Notes: generated from the letters alone by a model not told the origin. DNA of 30,369 nucleotides from Sulfuritalea sp. (GCA_016708585.1 JADJFK010000025.1:1-30369), one strand, 5' to 3'. Shown: positions 6,913 to 14,609, numbered from the stretch's first letter. Made by a program: numbers and translations.

Positions 6913-8209
6913 TGAGCGCGATCGAGCACATTCCGGAATTCGAGTCGCACGTCGACAACGGCCTGCTGCGCTTCCTCACCTGCGGCAGCGTCGATGACGG
7001 CAAGAGCACCCTGATCGGGCGCCTGCTCTACGACACCAAGGCGATTCTTGCCGACACTCTGCACGCCATCGAGAAAACTTCCTCACGGCGCGGCATGGAG
7101 GCGGTCGACCTGTCGCTGCTGACCGACGGCCTGCAGGCCGAGCGCGAACAGGGCATCACCATCGACGTCGCCTACCGCTACTTCACCACCGGTACGCGCA
7201 AGTACATCATCGCCGACGCGCCGGGTCACGAGCAGTACACGCGCAACATGGTCACCGCGGCCTCCACCGCCGATCTTGCCATCGTCCTCGTCGATGCCCG
7301 CAAGGGCGTGCTGACGCAGACCCGGCGCCACTCTTACCTAGCCCATCTGGTCGGCATCCCGCACCTGGTCGTCGCAGTCAATAAGATGGACCTGGTCGGC
7401 TACGACCAGGCCACCTTCGAGCGCATCCGGGCCGACTACCTGGCCTTCGCCGCCGAGCTTGGCATCGGCGAGGTGCGCTTCATTCCGCTGTCCGCACTCA
7501 CCGGCGACATGCTGGTCGAACGCGGCGACAACCTCGGCTGGTACCCGGGCCGACCCTGCTGGAAATCCTCGAGACGGCGCCCGGCCGCACATGCCGCGCA
7601 CGACGAGGCTTCCGCTTCCCGGTGCAATATGTCTGCCGCCCGCAGCAGTCCGCCGATCCCGAGCTGCACGACTATCGCGGCTTCATGGGGCGCGTCGAAT
7701 CCGGCTCGATTGCGCGCGGCGACGAAGTCGTGGTGCTGCCCTCCGGACAGCGGAGCCGCGTCAAGGACATCCAGGTCGGCTGCGCAAGCCTGTCGGCCGC
7801 GCGGGCCGAGCAGTCGGTGACGCTGCTGCTCGAAGACGAGATCGACATCTCGCGCGGCGACATGATCGTGCGCGGCGGCGATGAAAAGTCGGCGCTGGTG
7901 ACACGGCGCATTGACGCCATGCTTTGCTGGCTGGGCGAAAGCCCGCTCGATGCGCGGCGCAAATACCTGATCCGCCAGACCACTCGTGATGCCCGCGCTC
8001 TGCTCGACGGCATCACCTATCGCCTGGACATCAACTCGCTGCAGCAGGTGTCCGCGGAAGGAATCGGCATGAACGACATCGCCCGGGTCGCCTTCAAGCT
8101 GGCGCAACCTCTGGTTGTCGATCGCTATGACGAAAGCCGCGCTACCGGCGCCTTTATCGTCATCGACGAACGCAGCAACAACACGGTCGGGGCGGGGATG
8201 ATCCTTTAG
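6912..8209 (+). CDS. cysN: CysN, sulfate adenylyltransferase GTPase subunit (frameshifted)
   Basis: CysN is an EF-Tu-like GTPase whose hydrolysis drives APS formation by CysD. The G motifs are visible: GSVDDGKST (G1), DAPGHEQYTRNM (G3), NKMDLVGY (G4) and PLSALTGDM (G5 region). These are followed by the beta-barrel blocks FPVQYVCRP, DYRGFMGRVESGSI and VLPSGQRSRVKDI. The frame changes near 7549-7550, where one C seems to be missing (LGWYPGPTLLEILET). Between about 7580 and 7610 a second compensating pair of indels is likely, because PAAHAAHDEAFRFPVQYV fits the family better than the alternative reading. Corrected length is about 432 residues. CysC (APS kinase) is not fused to it, which fits an APS-reductase pathway. 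It is the last gene of the operon, ending just before a terminator. Confidence 0.9.
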
Positions 8210-8227
8210 CGAATCCTGGCCATCAAC

Positions 8228-8257
8228 AAAAAAGCCAGGCGGCGCCTGGCTTTTTTT
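8228..8257. terminator. Bidirectional rho-independent terminator between cysN and rplQ
   Basis: A perfect 7-base stem GCCAGGC / GCCTGGC with a 3-base loop (8234-8250) is flanked by an A run on the left (8228-8233) and seven T on the right (8251-8257). Read on the plus strand it ends the cys operon 18 bases after the cysN stop. Read on the minus strand it ends the alpha operon 15 bases after rplQ. The symmetry of the flanks lets one hairpin serve both convergent units. Confidence 0.92.
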
Positions 8258-8272
8258 CTGAAGCGAGAGCCT

Positions 8273-8665
8273 TTATTCGGCAGATCCGGCTTCGACCACT
8301 TCCCCGGCCGGACGATCCAGCAGCTCGACGAAGGCCATGGGCGCATTGTCGCCATCACGGAAGCCCATCTTGAGGATGCGCAGATAGCCGCCGTTACGGG
8401 CGGCATAGCGCGGGCCGAGCACGTCGAACAGCTTGCCGACGATGTCGCGGTCGCGCGTGCGATCGAAGGCCAGGCGGCGATTGGCCAGGCTGGGCTTCTT
8501 GCCCAGGGTGATCAGGGGCTCCACCACGCGGCGCAGTTCCTTGGCCTTGGGCAGGGTGGTCTTGATGGCCTCGTGGCGCAGCAGCGAAACCGCCATGTTG
8601 CGCAGCATCGCCTGGCGATGGGCCGAGGTCCGATTGAGTTTGCGAAGTCCGTTACCGTGACGCAT
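8273..8665 (-). CDS. rplQ: Ribosomal protein bL17
   Basis: bL17 is a structural protein of the large subunit near the tunnel exit. The 130-residue product starts MRHGNGLRKLNRTSAHRQAMLRNM, continues LLRHEAIKTTLPKAKELRRVVEPLIT, and ends in LDRPAGEVVEAGSAE, all typical of bacterial L17. The start at 8665 follows GAGGGA; an upstream in-frame ATG (8704) would add 13 unconserved residues. It is the last gene of the alpha operon and follows rpoA after a 127-base gap containing a hairpin. Confidence 0.97.
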   Translation of the reverse strand: MRHGNGLRKLNRTSAHRQAMLRNMAVSLLRHEAIKTTLPKAKELRRVVEPLITLGKKPSLANRRLAFDRTRDRDIVGKLFDVLGPRYAARNGGYLRILKMGFRDGDNAPMAFVELLDRPAGEVVEAGSAE

Positions 8666-8761
8666 TTTGATTCCCTCGTTTTTTGCGGCCACCGCGCAAT
8701 GCAAGTGGCCGGTTAATGGTTATCGAGTATGTATATTCAGTACAGCAAGTGATGCAGGTGA

Positions 8762-8782
8762 AGCCGGGCCGAGAGCCCGGCT
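8762..8782 (-). promoter_or_regulatory. Hairpin in the rpoA-rplQ gap
   Basis: A perfect 8-base stem AGCCGGGC / GCCCGGCT with a 5-base loop begins about 10 bases after the rpoA stop. No T run follows in the direction of transcription, so it is not a standard terminator. It may be an RNA processing or 3'-end stabilising element. It lies in one of the longer gaps (127 bases) of an otherwise tightly packed cluster. Confidence 0.6.
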
Positions 8783-8792
8783 CGAGATTCGA

Positions 8793-9770
8793 TCAGGCCA
8801 GCTTCTCGAGTCCGGCCGGCGGCCAGCCTTCAAGTTTCATGCCCAGGGTCAGGCCGCGCGAAGCAAGAACTTCCTTGATTTCGTTGAGCGACTTGCGGCC
8901 CAGATTCGGCGTCTTCAGCAGCTCTGTTTCGGTGCGCTGGATCAGGTCGCCAATGTAGTAGATGTTCTCGGCCTTGAGGCAGTTGGCGGAGCGCACCGTC
9001 AGTTCCAGGTCATCCACCGGGCGCACCAGCACGGGGTCGACCGAGGTCTGCTTCGGCGCTTCGGCGGACAGCGGTGTACCTTCCAGGTCCGCGAACACCG
9101 ACAACTGTTCCATCAGGATGCGGGCCGCTGTGCGCACGGCTTCCTCGGCGTTGTCGATCGCGCCGTTGGTTTCGATGTCGAGGATCAGCTTGTCGAGGTC
9201 GGTACGCTGTTCGACACGGGCGGATTCGACCGAATAGCTGACGCGACGCACCGGGCTGAACGAGGCATCGAGCATGATCTGGCCGATGGCGCGATTTTCG
9301 CGGGCGATTTCGCGCTGGTTGGCCGGCACGTAGCCGCGGCCGGATTCGACGCGGATCTGCATGTTCAGCTTGCCGCCGGGGGCGATGTGGGCGATCACGT
9401 GATCCGGGTTGACGATCTCGATGTCATGGGTGGTTTCGATGTCGCGCGCGGTGACCACGCCTTCGCCATCGCGGGATAGGGTCAGTGTAGCCTCGCGACG
9501 GTTGTGCATCTTCAGCACGACGCCCTTCAGGTTCAACAGCACATCGACCACGTCCTCGCGCACGCCATCCAGCGTCGAGTACTCGTGCAGCACGCCTTCG
9601 ATGGACACCTCGGTGGGGGCGACGCCCTCCATGGAGGACAGCAGGATGCGGCGCAGGGCGTTGCCCAGCGTGTGGCCATAACCGCGCTCGAACGGCTCCA
9701 TGACCACACGGGCATGCAGCGGCGACAGCTGCTGGACATCGATACTGCGGGGTTTCAGAAGTGTGTGCAT
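8793..9770 (-). CDS. rpoA: RNA polymerase alpha subunit
   Basis: The alpha subunit nucleates RNA polymerase assembly and contacts UP elements and activators. The N-terminal domain shows VVMEPFERGYGHTLGNALRRILLSSM and GVLHEYSTLDGVREDV. After a linker, the C-terminal domain shows LTVRSANCLKAENIYYIGDLIQRTE and TPNLGRKSLNEIKEVLASRGL, the DNA-binding helices. Length is 325 residues, within the usual 325-330. Two ATGs are possible (9776 and 9770). The second is preferred because GAAGGA then lies six bases upstream, whereas it would abut the first. The gene sits between rpsD and rplQ as expected and is flanked on both sides by perfect hairpins. Confidence 0.97.
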   Translation of the reverse strand: MHTLLKPRSIDVQQLSPLHARVVMEPFERGYGHTLGNALRRILLSSMEGVAPTEVSIEGVLHEYSTLDGVREDVVDVLLNLKGVVLKMHNRREATLTLSRDGEGVVTARDIETTHDIEIVNPDHVIAHIAPGGKLNMQIRVESGRGYVPANQREIARENRAIGQIMLDASFSPVRRVSYSVESARVEQRTDLDKLILDIETNGAIDNAEEAVRTAARILMEQLSVFADLEGTPLSAEAPKQTSVDPVLVRPVDDLELTVRSANCLKAENIYYIGDLIQRTETELLKTPNLGRKSLNEIKEVLASRGLTLGMKLEGWPPAGLEKLA

Positions 9771-9795
9771 GTGCATTCCTTCGAATGGAATAACA

Positions 9796-9818
9796 CCTGG
9801 CGTCCGCTGGACGCCAGG
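9796..9818 (-). promoter_or_regulatory. Strong hairpin in the rpsD-rpoA gap
   Basis: A perfect 10-base inverted repeat CCTGGCGTCC / GGACGCCAGG with a 3-base loop fills most of the 62-base gap between the rpsD stop and the rpoA start. In the direction of transcription it is followed by TGTTATTCC, a weak T-rich stretch, so partial termination (attenuation) or RNA processing is possible. The effect on rpoA level is inferred. Confidence 0.65.
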
Positions 9819-9832
9819 CGCAAAACTACTCG

Positions 9833-10462
9833 TTAGCGTGAATACAGTTCGACAACCAGGCCTTCGCTGATCGACGGCGGCAGATCTTCGCGTGCAGGGT
9901 ATGACTTGAAGATGCCCTTGCCGGCCTTGACGTCCACTTCGAGCCAAACGGGGAAACCGCGCGACTCGGCGGCTTCCAGCGCAGCTTTGGTGCGCAGATG
10001 GGCGCGGGTACCGTCGAGCAGCTGGACGACATCACCGGGGCGCACGTTGTAAGACGGGATGTCCACACGCTTGCCGTTGATCAGCACGCCGTTGTGGCGA
10101 ACCACCTGACGGGCTTCCGCGCGCGAAACGCCGAAACCCATGCGATAGGCCACGGTGTCGAGACGGCCTTCGAGCAGTTTCAGCAGATTCTCGCCGGTCT
10201 GCCCCTTCTTGCGCTCGGCATCGCCGAACACCTTGCGGAACTGCCGCTCGAGAACGCCATAAATGCGGCGGATCTTTTGCTTTTCGCGCAGCTGCGTGCC
10301 ATATCCGGACAAACGCTGGCCGGATTTCTGGCCGTGCTGGCCAGGCGCATAGGCGCGGCGTTCGACGGAGCATTTGTCAGTGAAGCACTTTTCGCCTTTG
10401 AGGAAGAGCTTCTCGCCCTCGCGGCGGCACTGGCGGCATTTTGCATCTAGATTTCGGGCCAT
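9833..10462 (-). CDS. rpsD: Ribosomal protein uS4 (zinc-binding form)
   Basis: uS4 is a primary 16S rRNA binder that nucleates 30S assembly, and in enterobacteria it represses the alpha operon. The 209-residue product has the usual N-terminal domain, here with four cysteines at positions 9, 12, 26 and 31 (C-x2-C-x13-C-x4-C). This is a zinc-type S4, unlike E. coli S4. The S4 RNA-binding domain follows with RLDTVAYRMGFGVSRAEARQ and HNGVLINGKRVDIPSYNVRPGD, ending VVELYSR. It lies between rpsK and rpoA as in other alpha operons. Confidence 0.98.
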   Translation of the reverse strand: MARNLDAKCRQCRREGEKLFLKGEKCFTDKCSVERRAYAPGQHGQKSGQRLSGYGTQLREKQKIRRIYGVLERQFRKVFGDAERKKGQTGENLLKLLEGRLDTVAYRMGFGVSRAEARQVVRHNGVLINGKRVDIPSYNVRPGDVVQLLDGTRAHLRTKAALEAAESRGFPVWLEVDVKAGKGIFKSYPAREDLPPSISEGLVVELYSR

Positions 10463-10477
10463 GGTGTCGTATCTGCC

Positions 10478-10867
10478 TTAGATGCGGCGGCGCTTGGGCG
10501 GCCGGCATCCGTTGTGGGGAATCGGGGTAATGTCGGTGATGCTGGTGATCTTCATGCCGAGTGCATTGAGTGCCCGTACGGCCGATTCGCGCCCGGGGCC
10601 GGGGCCCTTGATGCGAACTTCGAGATTCTTCACACCACACTCCTGAGCAGCCTTGCCGGCGGCTTCAGCGGCAATCTGCGCGGCGAACGGAGTCGACTTG
10701 CGCGAACCCTTGAAGCCGGCGCCGCCGGAAGTGGCCCAGGACAAGGCATTGCCTTGGCGGTCGGTGATCGTGATGATCGTATTGTTGAAGGACGCATGAA
10801 CGTGCGCAATGCCTTCAGCGACGTTCTTCTTGACCTTCTTGCGGACTTTGGTTGCGGTCTTAGCCAT
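10478..10867 (-). CDS. rpsK: Ribosomal protein uS11
   Basis: uS11 lines the platform of the 30S subunit near the mRNA exit and the Shine-Dalgarno helix. The 129-residue product contains AHVHASFNNTIITITDRQGN, SGGAGFKGSRKSTPFAAQ, and the C-terminal signature ITPIPHNGCRPPKRRRI. The Asn-Gly in that tail is the site known to form isoaspartate in E. coli S11. The basic N-terminus (KVRKKVKKNV) is typical. It is closely packed between rpsM (15-base gap) and rpsD (15-base gap). Confidence 0.98.
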   Translation of the reverse strand: MAKTATKVRKKVKKNVAEGIAHVHASFNNTIITITDRQGNALSWATSGGAGFKGSRKSTPFAAQIAAEAAGKAAQECGVKNLEVRIKGPGPGRESAVRALNALGMKITSITDITPIPHNGCRPPKRRRI

Positions 10868-10882
10868 GTATTGGTTCCCGGT

Positions 10883-11248
10883 TTACTTCTTGCCCATCGA
10901 AATCGCCTTGCGCGGTCCCTTGCGGGTGCGCGCGTTGGTGCGGGTACGCTGTCCGCGCACGGGCAGGCCGCGGCGGTGGCGCACTCCGCGATAACAGCCG
11001 AGATCCATCAGGCGCTTGATGCTCATCGTCGTTTCGCGGCGCAGATCGCCCTCGACGGCGAACTTGCCGACCTCCTCACGCAGACGATCCAGTTCGCTGT
11101 CAGTGAGTTCCTTGATCTTTGCGGAACGCTTGACGCCGACGGCGTCGCAGATTTTCTTGGCGCGGGTGCGGCCGATGCCGTAGATCGCCGTCAGGGCGAT
11201 CTCCGCGTGCTGGTGATTCGGAATGTTGACGCCTGCTATACGAGCCAT
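10883..11248 (-). CDS. rpsM: Ribosomal protein uS13
   Basis: uS13 sits in the head of the 30S subunit and forms bridges to the 50S and contacts P-site tRNA. The 121-residue product shows MARIAGVNIPNHQHAEIALTAIYGIG at the start, the helix-hairpin-helix segment GRTRAKKICDAVG, and the basic C-terminus RGVRHRRGLPVRGQRTRTNAR ending in ISMGKK. It is the first gene of the alpha operon, and a promoter is readable in the 91-base gap upstream. Confidence 0.98.
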   Translation of the reverse strand: MARIAGVNIPNHQHAEIALTAIYGIGRTRAKKICDAVGVKRSAKIKELTDSELDRLREEVGKFAVEGDLRRETTMSIKRLMDLGCYRGVRHRRGLPVRGQRTRTNARTRKGPRKAISMGKK

Positions 11249-11314
11249 GTGCTTACCTGTTCGTCGCCGTTAGTTAATGCGGGTGGTGGGTCAGCTGAAA
11301 AATGCGAACCGTAG

Positions 11315-11343
11315 ATTATATCTGAACCGAACAGCTACATCAA
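11315..11343 (-). promoter_or_regulatory. Alpha operon promoter (rpsM)
   Basis: On the minus strand TTGATG (11338-11343) and TATAAT (11315-11320) are separated by 17 bases, a near-consensus sigma70 promoter. The -35 overlaps the rpmJ stop codon. Transcription should start near 11307, giving a leader of about 60 bases before the rpsM ATG. In E. coli this leader folds into a pseudoknot bound by S4; such a fold was not worked out here. CGGTTC is repeated directly on either side of the -10. Confidence 0.78.
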
Positions 11344-11453
11344 CCCTGGCGCTGCTTGTGGCGCGGATCGGTACAGATGACCCTCACCACGCCCTTGCGC
11401 CGGATGACCTTGCAGTTGCGACAGATACGTTTGACCGAAGCCAGAACTTTCAT
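11340..11453 (-). CDS. rpmJ: Ribosomal protein bL36 (zinc form)
   Basis: bL36 is the smallest large-subunit protein and supports 23S rRNA folding near the tRNA accommodation corridor. The 37-residue product reads MKVLASVKRICRNCKVIRRK, followed by GVVRVICTDPRHKQRQG. Cys11, Cys14, Cys27 and His32 form the zinc ribbon, so this is the zinc-binding paralogue. The gene lies directly after infA, 26 bases away, and its stop codon lies inside the -35 box of the alpha operon promoter. Confidence 0.96.
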   Translation of the reverse strand: MKVLASVKRICRNCKVIRRKGVVRVICTDPRHKQRQG

Positions 11454-11479
11454 TGGATTTCTCCGGAAATATTGCCAGA

Positions 11480-11698
11480 CTACTTGGCGCGGAACACGAT
11501 ACGGCCCTTGGAAAGGTCGTAAGGCGTGAGCTGCACGGTGACCTTGTCGCCGGGAAGGATGCGAATGTAGTGCATGCGCATTTTTCCGGAGATGTGGCCA
11601 AGAACAACATGCCCGTTTTCGAGTTTGATCCGAAACGTGGCATTCGGGAGATTCTCGACGACCTCCCCCTGCATTTCAATTACGTCTTCCTTCGACAT
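11480..11698 (-). CDS. infA: Translation initiation factor IF-1
   Basis: IF-1 binds the ribosomal A site during initiation and works with IF-2 and IF-3. The 72-residue product is a single S1/OB domain: MSKEDVIEMQGEVVENLPNA, then GHVVLGHISGKMRMHYIRILPGD and a closing LTPYDLSKGRIVFRAK. Length and sequence are canonical. It begins 3 bases after secY ends, so the pair is likely translationally coupled, and it precedes rpmJ as in many betaproteobacteria. Confidence 0.98.
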   Translation of the reverse strand: MSKEDVIEMQGEVVENLPNATFRIKLENGHVVLGHISGKMRMHYIRILPGDKVTVQLTPYDLSKGRIVFRAK

Positions 11699-11701
11699 GG
11701 A

Positions 11702-13027
11702 TCAGCGAGCCGGGAATCCGGCGCCCTTGAAGTTCGCCTTTTTAAGAAGACTTTCATACTGGTGCGACATGACATAAGCCTGAACCTGCGACATGAAATC
11801 CATCGTCACCACGACGATGATCAGCAGGCTGGTGCCGCCAAAATAGAACGGCACGTTCCATTTCAGGATCAGGAACTCCGGCAGCAGACAAACCGCCGTA
11901 ATGTAGATTGCACCAGCCAAGGTCAGGCGCATCAAAATCTTGTCGATATAACGGCTGGTCTGGTCGCCTGGGCGGATCCCGGGAACGAATGCGCCGCTCT
12001 TTTTCAGGTTGTCCGCGGTTTCCTTGGAGTTGAAGACCAGGGCGGTATAGAAAAAGCAGAAAAATACTATCGCGACGGCGTAGAGGATCACGTAGATCGG
12101 TTGTCCGGGCGACAGGGTCGCAGCAATATCCTTGAGCCAGGTCATACCTTCGCCGCTGCCGAACCAGCCTGCGGCGGTAGCCGGGAACAGGATGATGGAC
12201 GAAGCGAAGATGGGAGGGATGACACCCGACATGTTGAGCTTCAGGGGCAGATGGGAACTCTGTCCGCCATAGACCTTGTTGCCGACCTGCCGCTTGGCAT
12301 AATTGACCAGTATCTTGCGCTGGCCCTTTTCTACGAAGACCACGAAACCGGTGACGAGAACGGCAACCGTGCAGATGAACAGAGCCGACAGGGCATGCAT
12401 CGCGCCGGTGCGGACCAGTTCGAAGAGGCCAGCCAGCGCATTCGGCAAACCGGCGACGATGCCGGCGAAGATGATGATGGAAATGCCGTTGCCCAGTCCT
12501 CGCTCGGTTACCTGCTCGCCCAGCCACATCAGGAACATGGTGCCGGTAAGCAAGGTCAGGACCGTAACGAAACGGAACATCAGACCCGGGTCAAGCACGA
12601 GCCCGGCTTGGGATTCCAGAGCGATCGCCATGCCCAATCCCTGGAACAATGCCAGACCGACGGTGCCGTAGCGGGTGTATTGGGTGATTTTGCGGCGCCC
12701 GGCTTCACCCTCTTTTTTCAATGCCTCGAACGATGGTACCGCGACTGTCATCAGTTGCATGATGATCGACGCGGAAATGTAGGGCATGATGCCAAGAGCG
12801 AACAGCGTAAAGCGCGACAGGGCGCCACCCGAAAACAGGTTGAAGACGCCCAGAATCCCGCCCTGCTGGCTCTGGAACAGCTCGGCGAGCTTTACCGGAT
12901 CGATTCCTGGCACGGGAATGTGCGCGCCGATCCGGTACACCACCAGCGCGCCCAGCAGGAACCAGAGCCGGCGCCAGAGGTCGCCGAACTTTCCGGTCTT
13001 GCCAAGGGTTGCCGCCTGCGTAGCCAC
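11702..13027 (-). CDS. secY: SecY, protein translocase channel subunit
   Basis: SecY forms the SecYEG channel in the inner membrane. The 441-residue product has about ten hydrophobic segments. Clear family blocks are LFNLFSGGALSRFTLFALGIMPYISASIIMQL in TM2, EVRF-like loop positions with GNGISIIIFAGIVAGLP, and the cytoplasmic KRQVGNKVYGGQSSHLPLKLNMSGVIPPIFASS that contacts SecA or the ribosome. It also shows GIRPGDQTSRYIDKILMRLTLAGAIY. The gene lies in the spc operon between rplO and infA, which is its usual place. Confidence 0.98.
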   Translation of the reverse strand: MATQAATLGKTGKFGDLWRRLWFLLGALVVYRIGAHIPVPGIDPVKLAELFQSQQGGILGVFNLFSGGALSRFTLFALGIMPYISASIIMQLMTVAVPSFEALKKEGEAGRRKITQYTRYGTVGLALFQGLGMAIALESQAGLVLDPGLMFRFVTVLTLLTGTMFLMWLGEQVTERGLGNGISIIIFAGIVAGLPNALAGLFELVRTGAMHALSALFICTVAVLVTGFVVFVEKGQRKILVNYAKRQVGNKVYGGQSSHLPLKLNMSGVIPPIFASSIILFPATAAGWFGSGEGMTWLKDIAATLSPGQPIYVILYAVAIVFFCFFYTALVFNSKETADNLKKSGAFVPGIRPGDQTSRYIDKILMRLTLAGAIYITAVCLLPEFLILKWNVPFYFGGTSLLIIVVVTMDFMSQVQAYVMSHQYESLLKKANFKGAGFPAR

Positions 13028-13052
13028 GTGGTCCGTCCTCGCTTGCTAGCTA

Positions 13053-13505
13053 TCAGGCCGCGGCGATATCTGCGACCGAACCGCCGGCCGCCTCGATTGC
13101 GGCGCGTGCGCCTTTGGTTGCGCCGACGCCCTTGAGCAAAATCTTGCGATTGAGTTTGCCCGACAGGATGACCTTTGCCGACAGCGCTTCGCCCGCAACC
13201 ACGCCAGCCTGCTTGAGAACCAGCAGGTCAACCTCTTCGACCGGCAACTTGTCCAGTTCGGACAAACGAACTTCGACATTGCGGCTAGCCGTCAAGGAGA
13301 CGAAACCCCGCTTCGGCAGGCGACGCTGCAGCGGCATTTGACCGCCTTCGAAGCCGACCTTGTGAAAACCGCCCGCGCGCGACTTCTGTCCCTTGTGGCC
13401 GCGACCGGCGGTCTTGCCCAGGCCGCTGCCGATGCCGCGTCCGACACGCTTGGACGCATGCTTTGAGCCGGCGCCGGGCTTCAGGTTGTTGAGTTCCATA
13501 GCCAT
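13053..13505 (-). CDS. rplO: Ribosomal protein uL15
   Basis: uL15 is a late-assembly large-subunit protein with a long basic N-terminal extension reaching into 23S rRNA. The 150-residue product shows MELNNLKPGAGSKHASKRVG then GRGIGSGLGKTAGRGHKGQKSR and FEGGQMPLQRRLPKRGF, all diagnostic. It ends with a globular domain (LLKGVGATKGARAAIEAAGGSV). ATG at 13505 is chosen because AGAGGA is five bases upstream of the spacer. An ATG two codons later gives the more usual MELNN start. Confidence 0.97.
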   Translation of the reverse strand: MAMELNNLKPGAGSKHASKRVGRGIGSGLGKTAGRGHKGQKSRAGGFHKVGFEGGQMPLQRRLPKRGFVSLTASRNVEVRLSELDKLPVEEVDLLVLKQAGVVAGEALSAKVILSGKLNRKILLKGVGATKGARAAIEAAGGSVADIAAA

Positions 13506-13515
13506 TCTTGTCCTC

Positions 13516-13698
13516 TTAGCCTTCGCACTTAACCAGATACGCGATCTTGCGGATCATGCCGCGCACCGCCGGCGTGTCTTCCAGCATGGCGGAACTGTTG
13601 AGCTTGCGCAGGCCGAGCCCCTTCGCAGTGGCGCGATGGTCCTGCTTGGTGCCGATCAGGCTTTTGACCAGCGTGACCTTGATTTTTTTCTCGGCCAT
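13516..13698 (-). CDS. rpmD: Ribosomal protein uL30
   Basis: uL30 is a small large-subunit protein. The 60-residue product MAEKKIKVTLVKSLIGTKQD, followed by HRATAKGLGLRKLNSSAMLEDTPAVRGMI, is typical in length and sequence. It is encoded 3 bases after rpsE and 10 bases before rplO, implying coupled translation in the spc operon. Confidence 0.97.
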   Translation of the reverse strand: MAEKKIKVTLVKSLIGTKQDHRATAKGLGLRKLNSSAMLEDTPAVRGMIRKIAYLVKCEG

Positions 13699-13701
13699 GA
13701 C

Positions 13702-14229
13702 TTACTCCAGAATTTCGGCGACAGCCTTGCCGCGCTTGGCTGCGATCTCGGCAGGAGTGCTCATGGCCAGCAGGCCATGCAGCGTCGCCCGCACGACGTT
13801 GTAGGGATTGGTTGAACCGATGGTCTTGGCGACCACGTCGGTGACGCCCATGACTTCGAACACGGCACGCATCGGTCCACCGGCGATCACGCCGGTACCG
13901 GGAGAAGCGGGGGACATCAGTACCGTCGTTGCGCCGTGCTTGCCGGTCACTGAATGATGCAGGGTGCCGTCCTTGAGGCTGATCTTCGACATCTTGCGCC
14001 TGGCCTCTTCCATGGCTTTTTGCACGGCAACCGGCACCTCGCGCGACTTGCCCTTGCCCATGCCGATGCCGCCGTCACCGTCGCCTACCACGGTCAGCGC
14101 GGCGAAACCGAGAATCCGGCCGCCCTTGACAACCTTGGTGACGCGGTTGATGGAGACCATCTTCTCGCGCATGCCATCGTCACGCTCTTCCTGGACCTGC
14201 TGCTGTTTCCTGCCTTGCGGTTTAGCCAT
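13702..14229 (-). CDS. rpsE: Ribosomal protein uS5
   Basis: uS5 lies at the mRNA entry channel and affects decoding accuracy and helicase activity. The 175-residue product has the double-stranded RNA-binding-like N-terminal domain (MVSINRVTKVVKGGRILGF, VVGDGDGGIGMGKGKSREVP) and the C-terminal domain with GTGVIAGGPMRAVFEVMGV and STNPYNVVRATLHGL. The N-terminus (MAKPQGRKQQQVQEERDDG) is glutamine-rich and somewhat extended, as in other betaproteobacteria. The VTKVVKGGRI loop, where spectinomycin resistance arises, looks wild type. Confidence 0.98.
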   Translation of the reverse strand: MAKPQGRKQQQVQEERDDGMREKMVSINRVTKVVKGGRILGFAALTVVGDGDGGIGMGKGKSREVPVAVQKAMEEARRKMSKISLKDGTLHHSVTGKHGATTVLMSPASPGTGVIAGGPMRAVFEVMGVTDVVAKTIGSTNPYNVVRATLHGLLAMSTPAEIAAKRGKAVAEILE

Positions 14230-14240
14230 GTCCGTCTCGC

Positions 14241-14594
14241 TTAGAACTTGAGTCCGCCCTCACGGGCGGCTTCGGCCAGCGCTTTGACGCGGCCGTGGTA
14301 ATGAAAACCGGAGCGGTCGAATGCAACCTGCTCGATGCCGGCCGCCTTGGCACGTTCGGCTATCAGCTTGCCGACGGTCTTGGCCGCATTGACGTTGCCG
14401 CCGTTCGGAACCTGGGTTCGCACTTCCGGCTCCATGGTCGAAGCGGCGGCGAGCACGCGGGTGCCGCAGCCGGAAAAAATCTGTGCGGAGATATGCAGGT
14501 TGCTGCGATGCACCGCGAGACGCACCACCTTGAGCTCTGCAATTTTGGCGCGGGTTTTGCGCGCCCTGCGCAGTCGAGCCTGTTTCTTTTCCAT
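14241..14594 (-). CDS. rplR: Ribosomal protein uL18
   Basis: uL18 binds 5S rRNA with uL5 and uL25 in the central protuberance. The 117-residue product begins MEKKQARLRRARKTRAKIAE, continues RLAVHRSNLHISAQIF and ends with VAFDRSGFHYHGRVKALAEAAREGGLKF, the family signature. It lies between rplF and rpsE in the usual spc order. Confidence 0.98.
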   Translation of the reverse strand: MEKKQARLRRARKTRAKIAELKVVRLAVHRSNLHISAQIFSGCGTRVLAAASTMEPEVRTQVPNGGNVNAAKTVGKLIAERAKAAGIEQVAFDRSGFHYHGRVKALAEAAREGGLKF

Positions 14595-14609
14595 GATTCA
14601 GCGCCTCGG

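Noticed and set aside
11453..13135. 560-codon plus-strand open frame opposite secY and infA
   Set aside because: It is the antisense shadow of secY, with low-complexity Asp/Gly/Gln-rich content and no family resemblance. Long antisense frames are common in GC-rich coding DNA.
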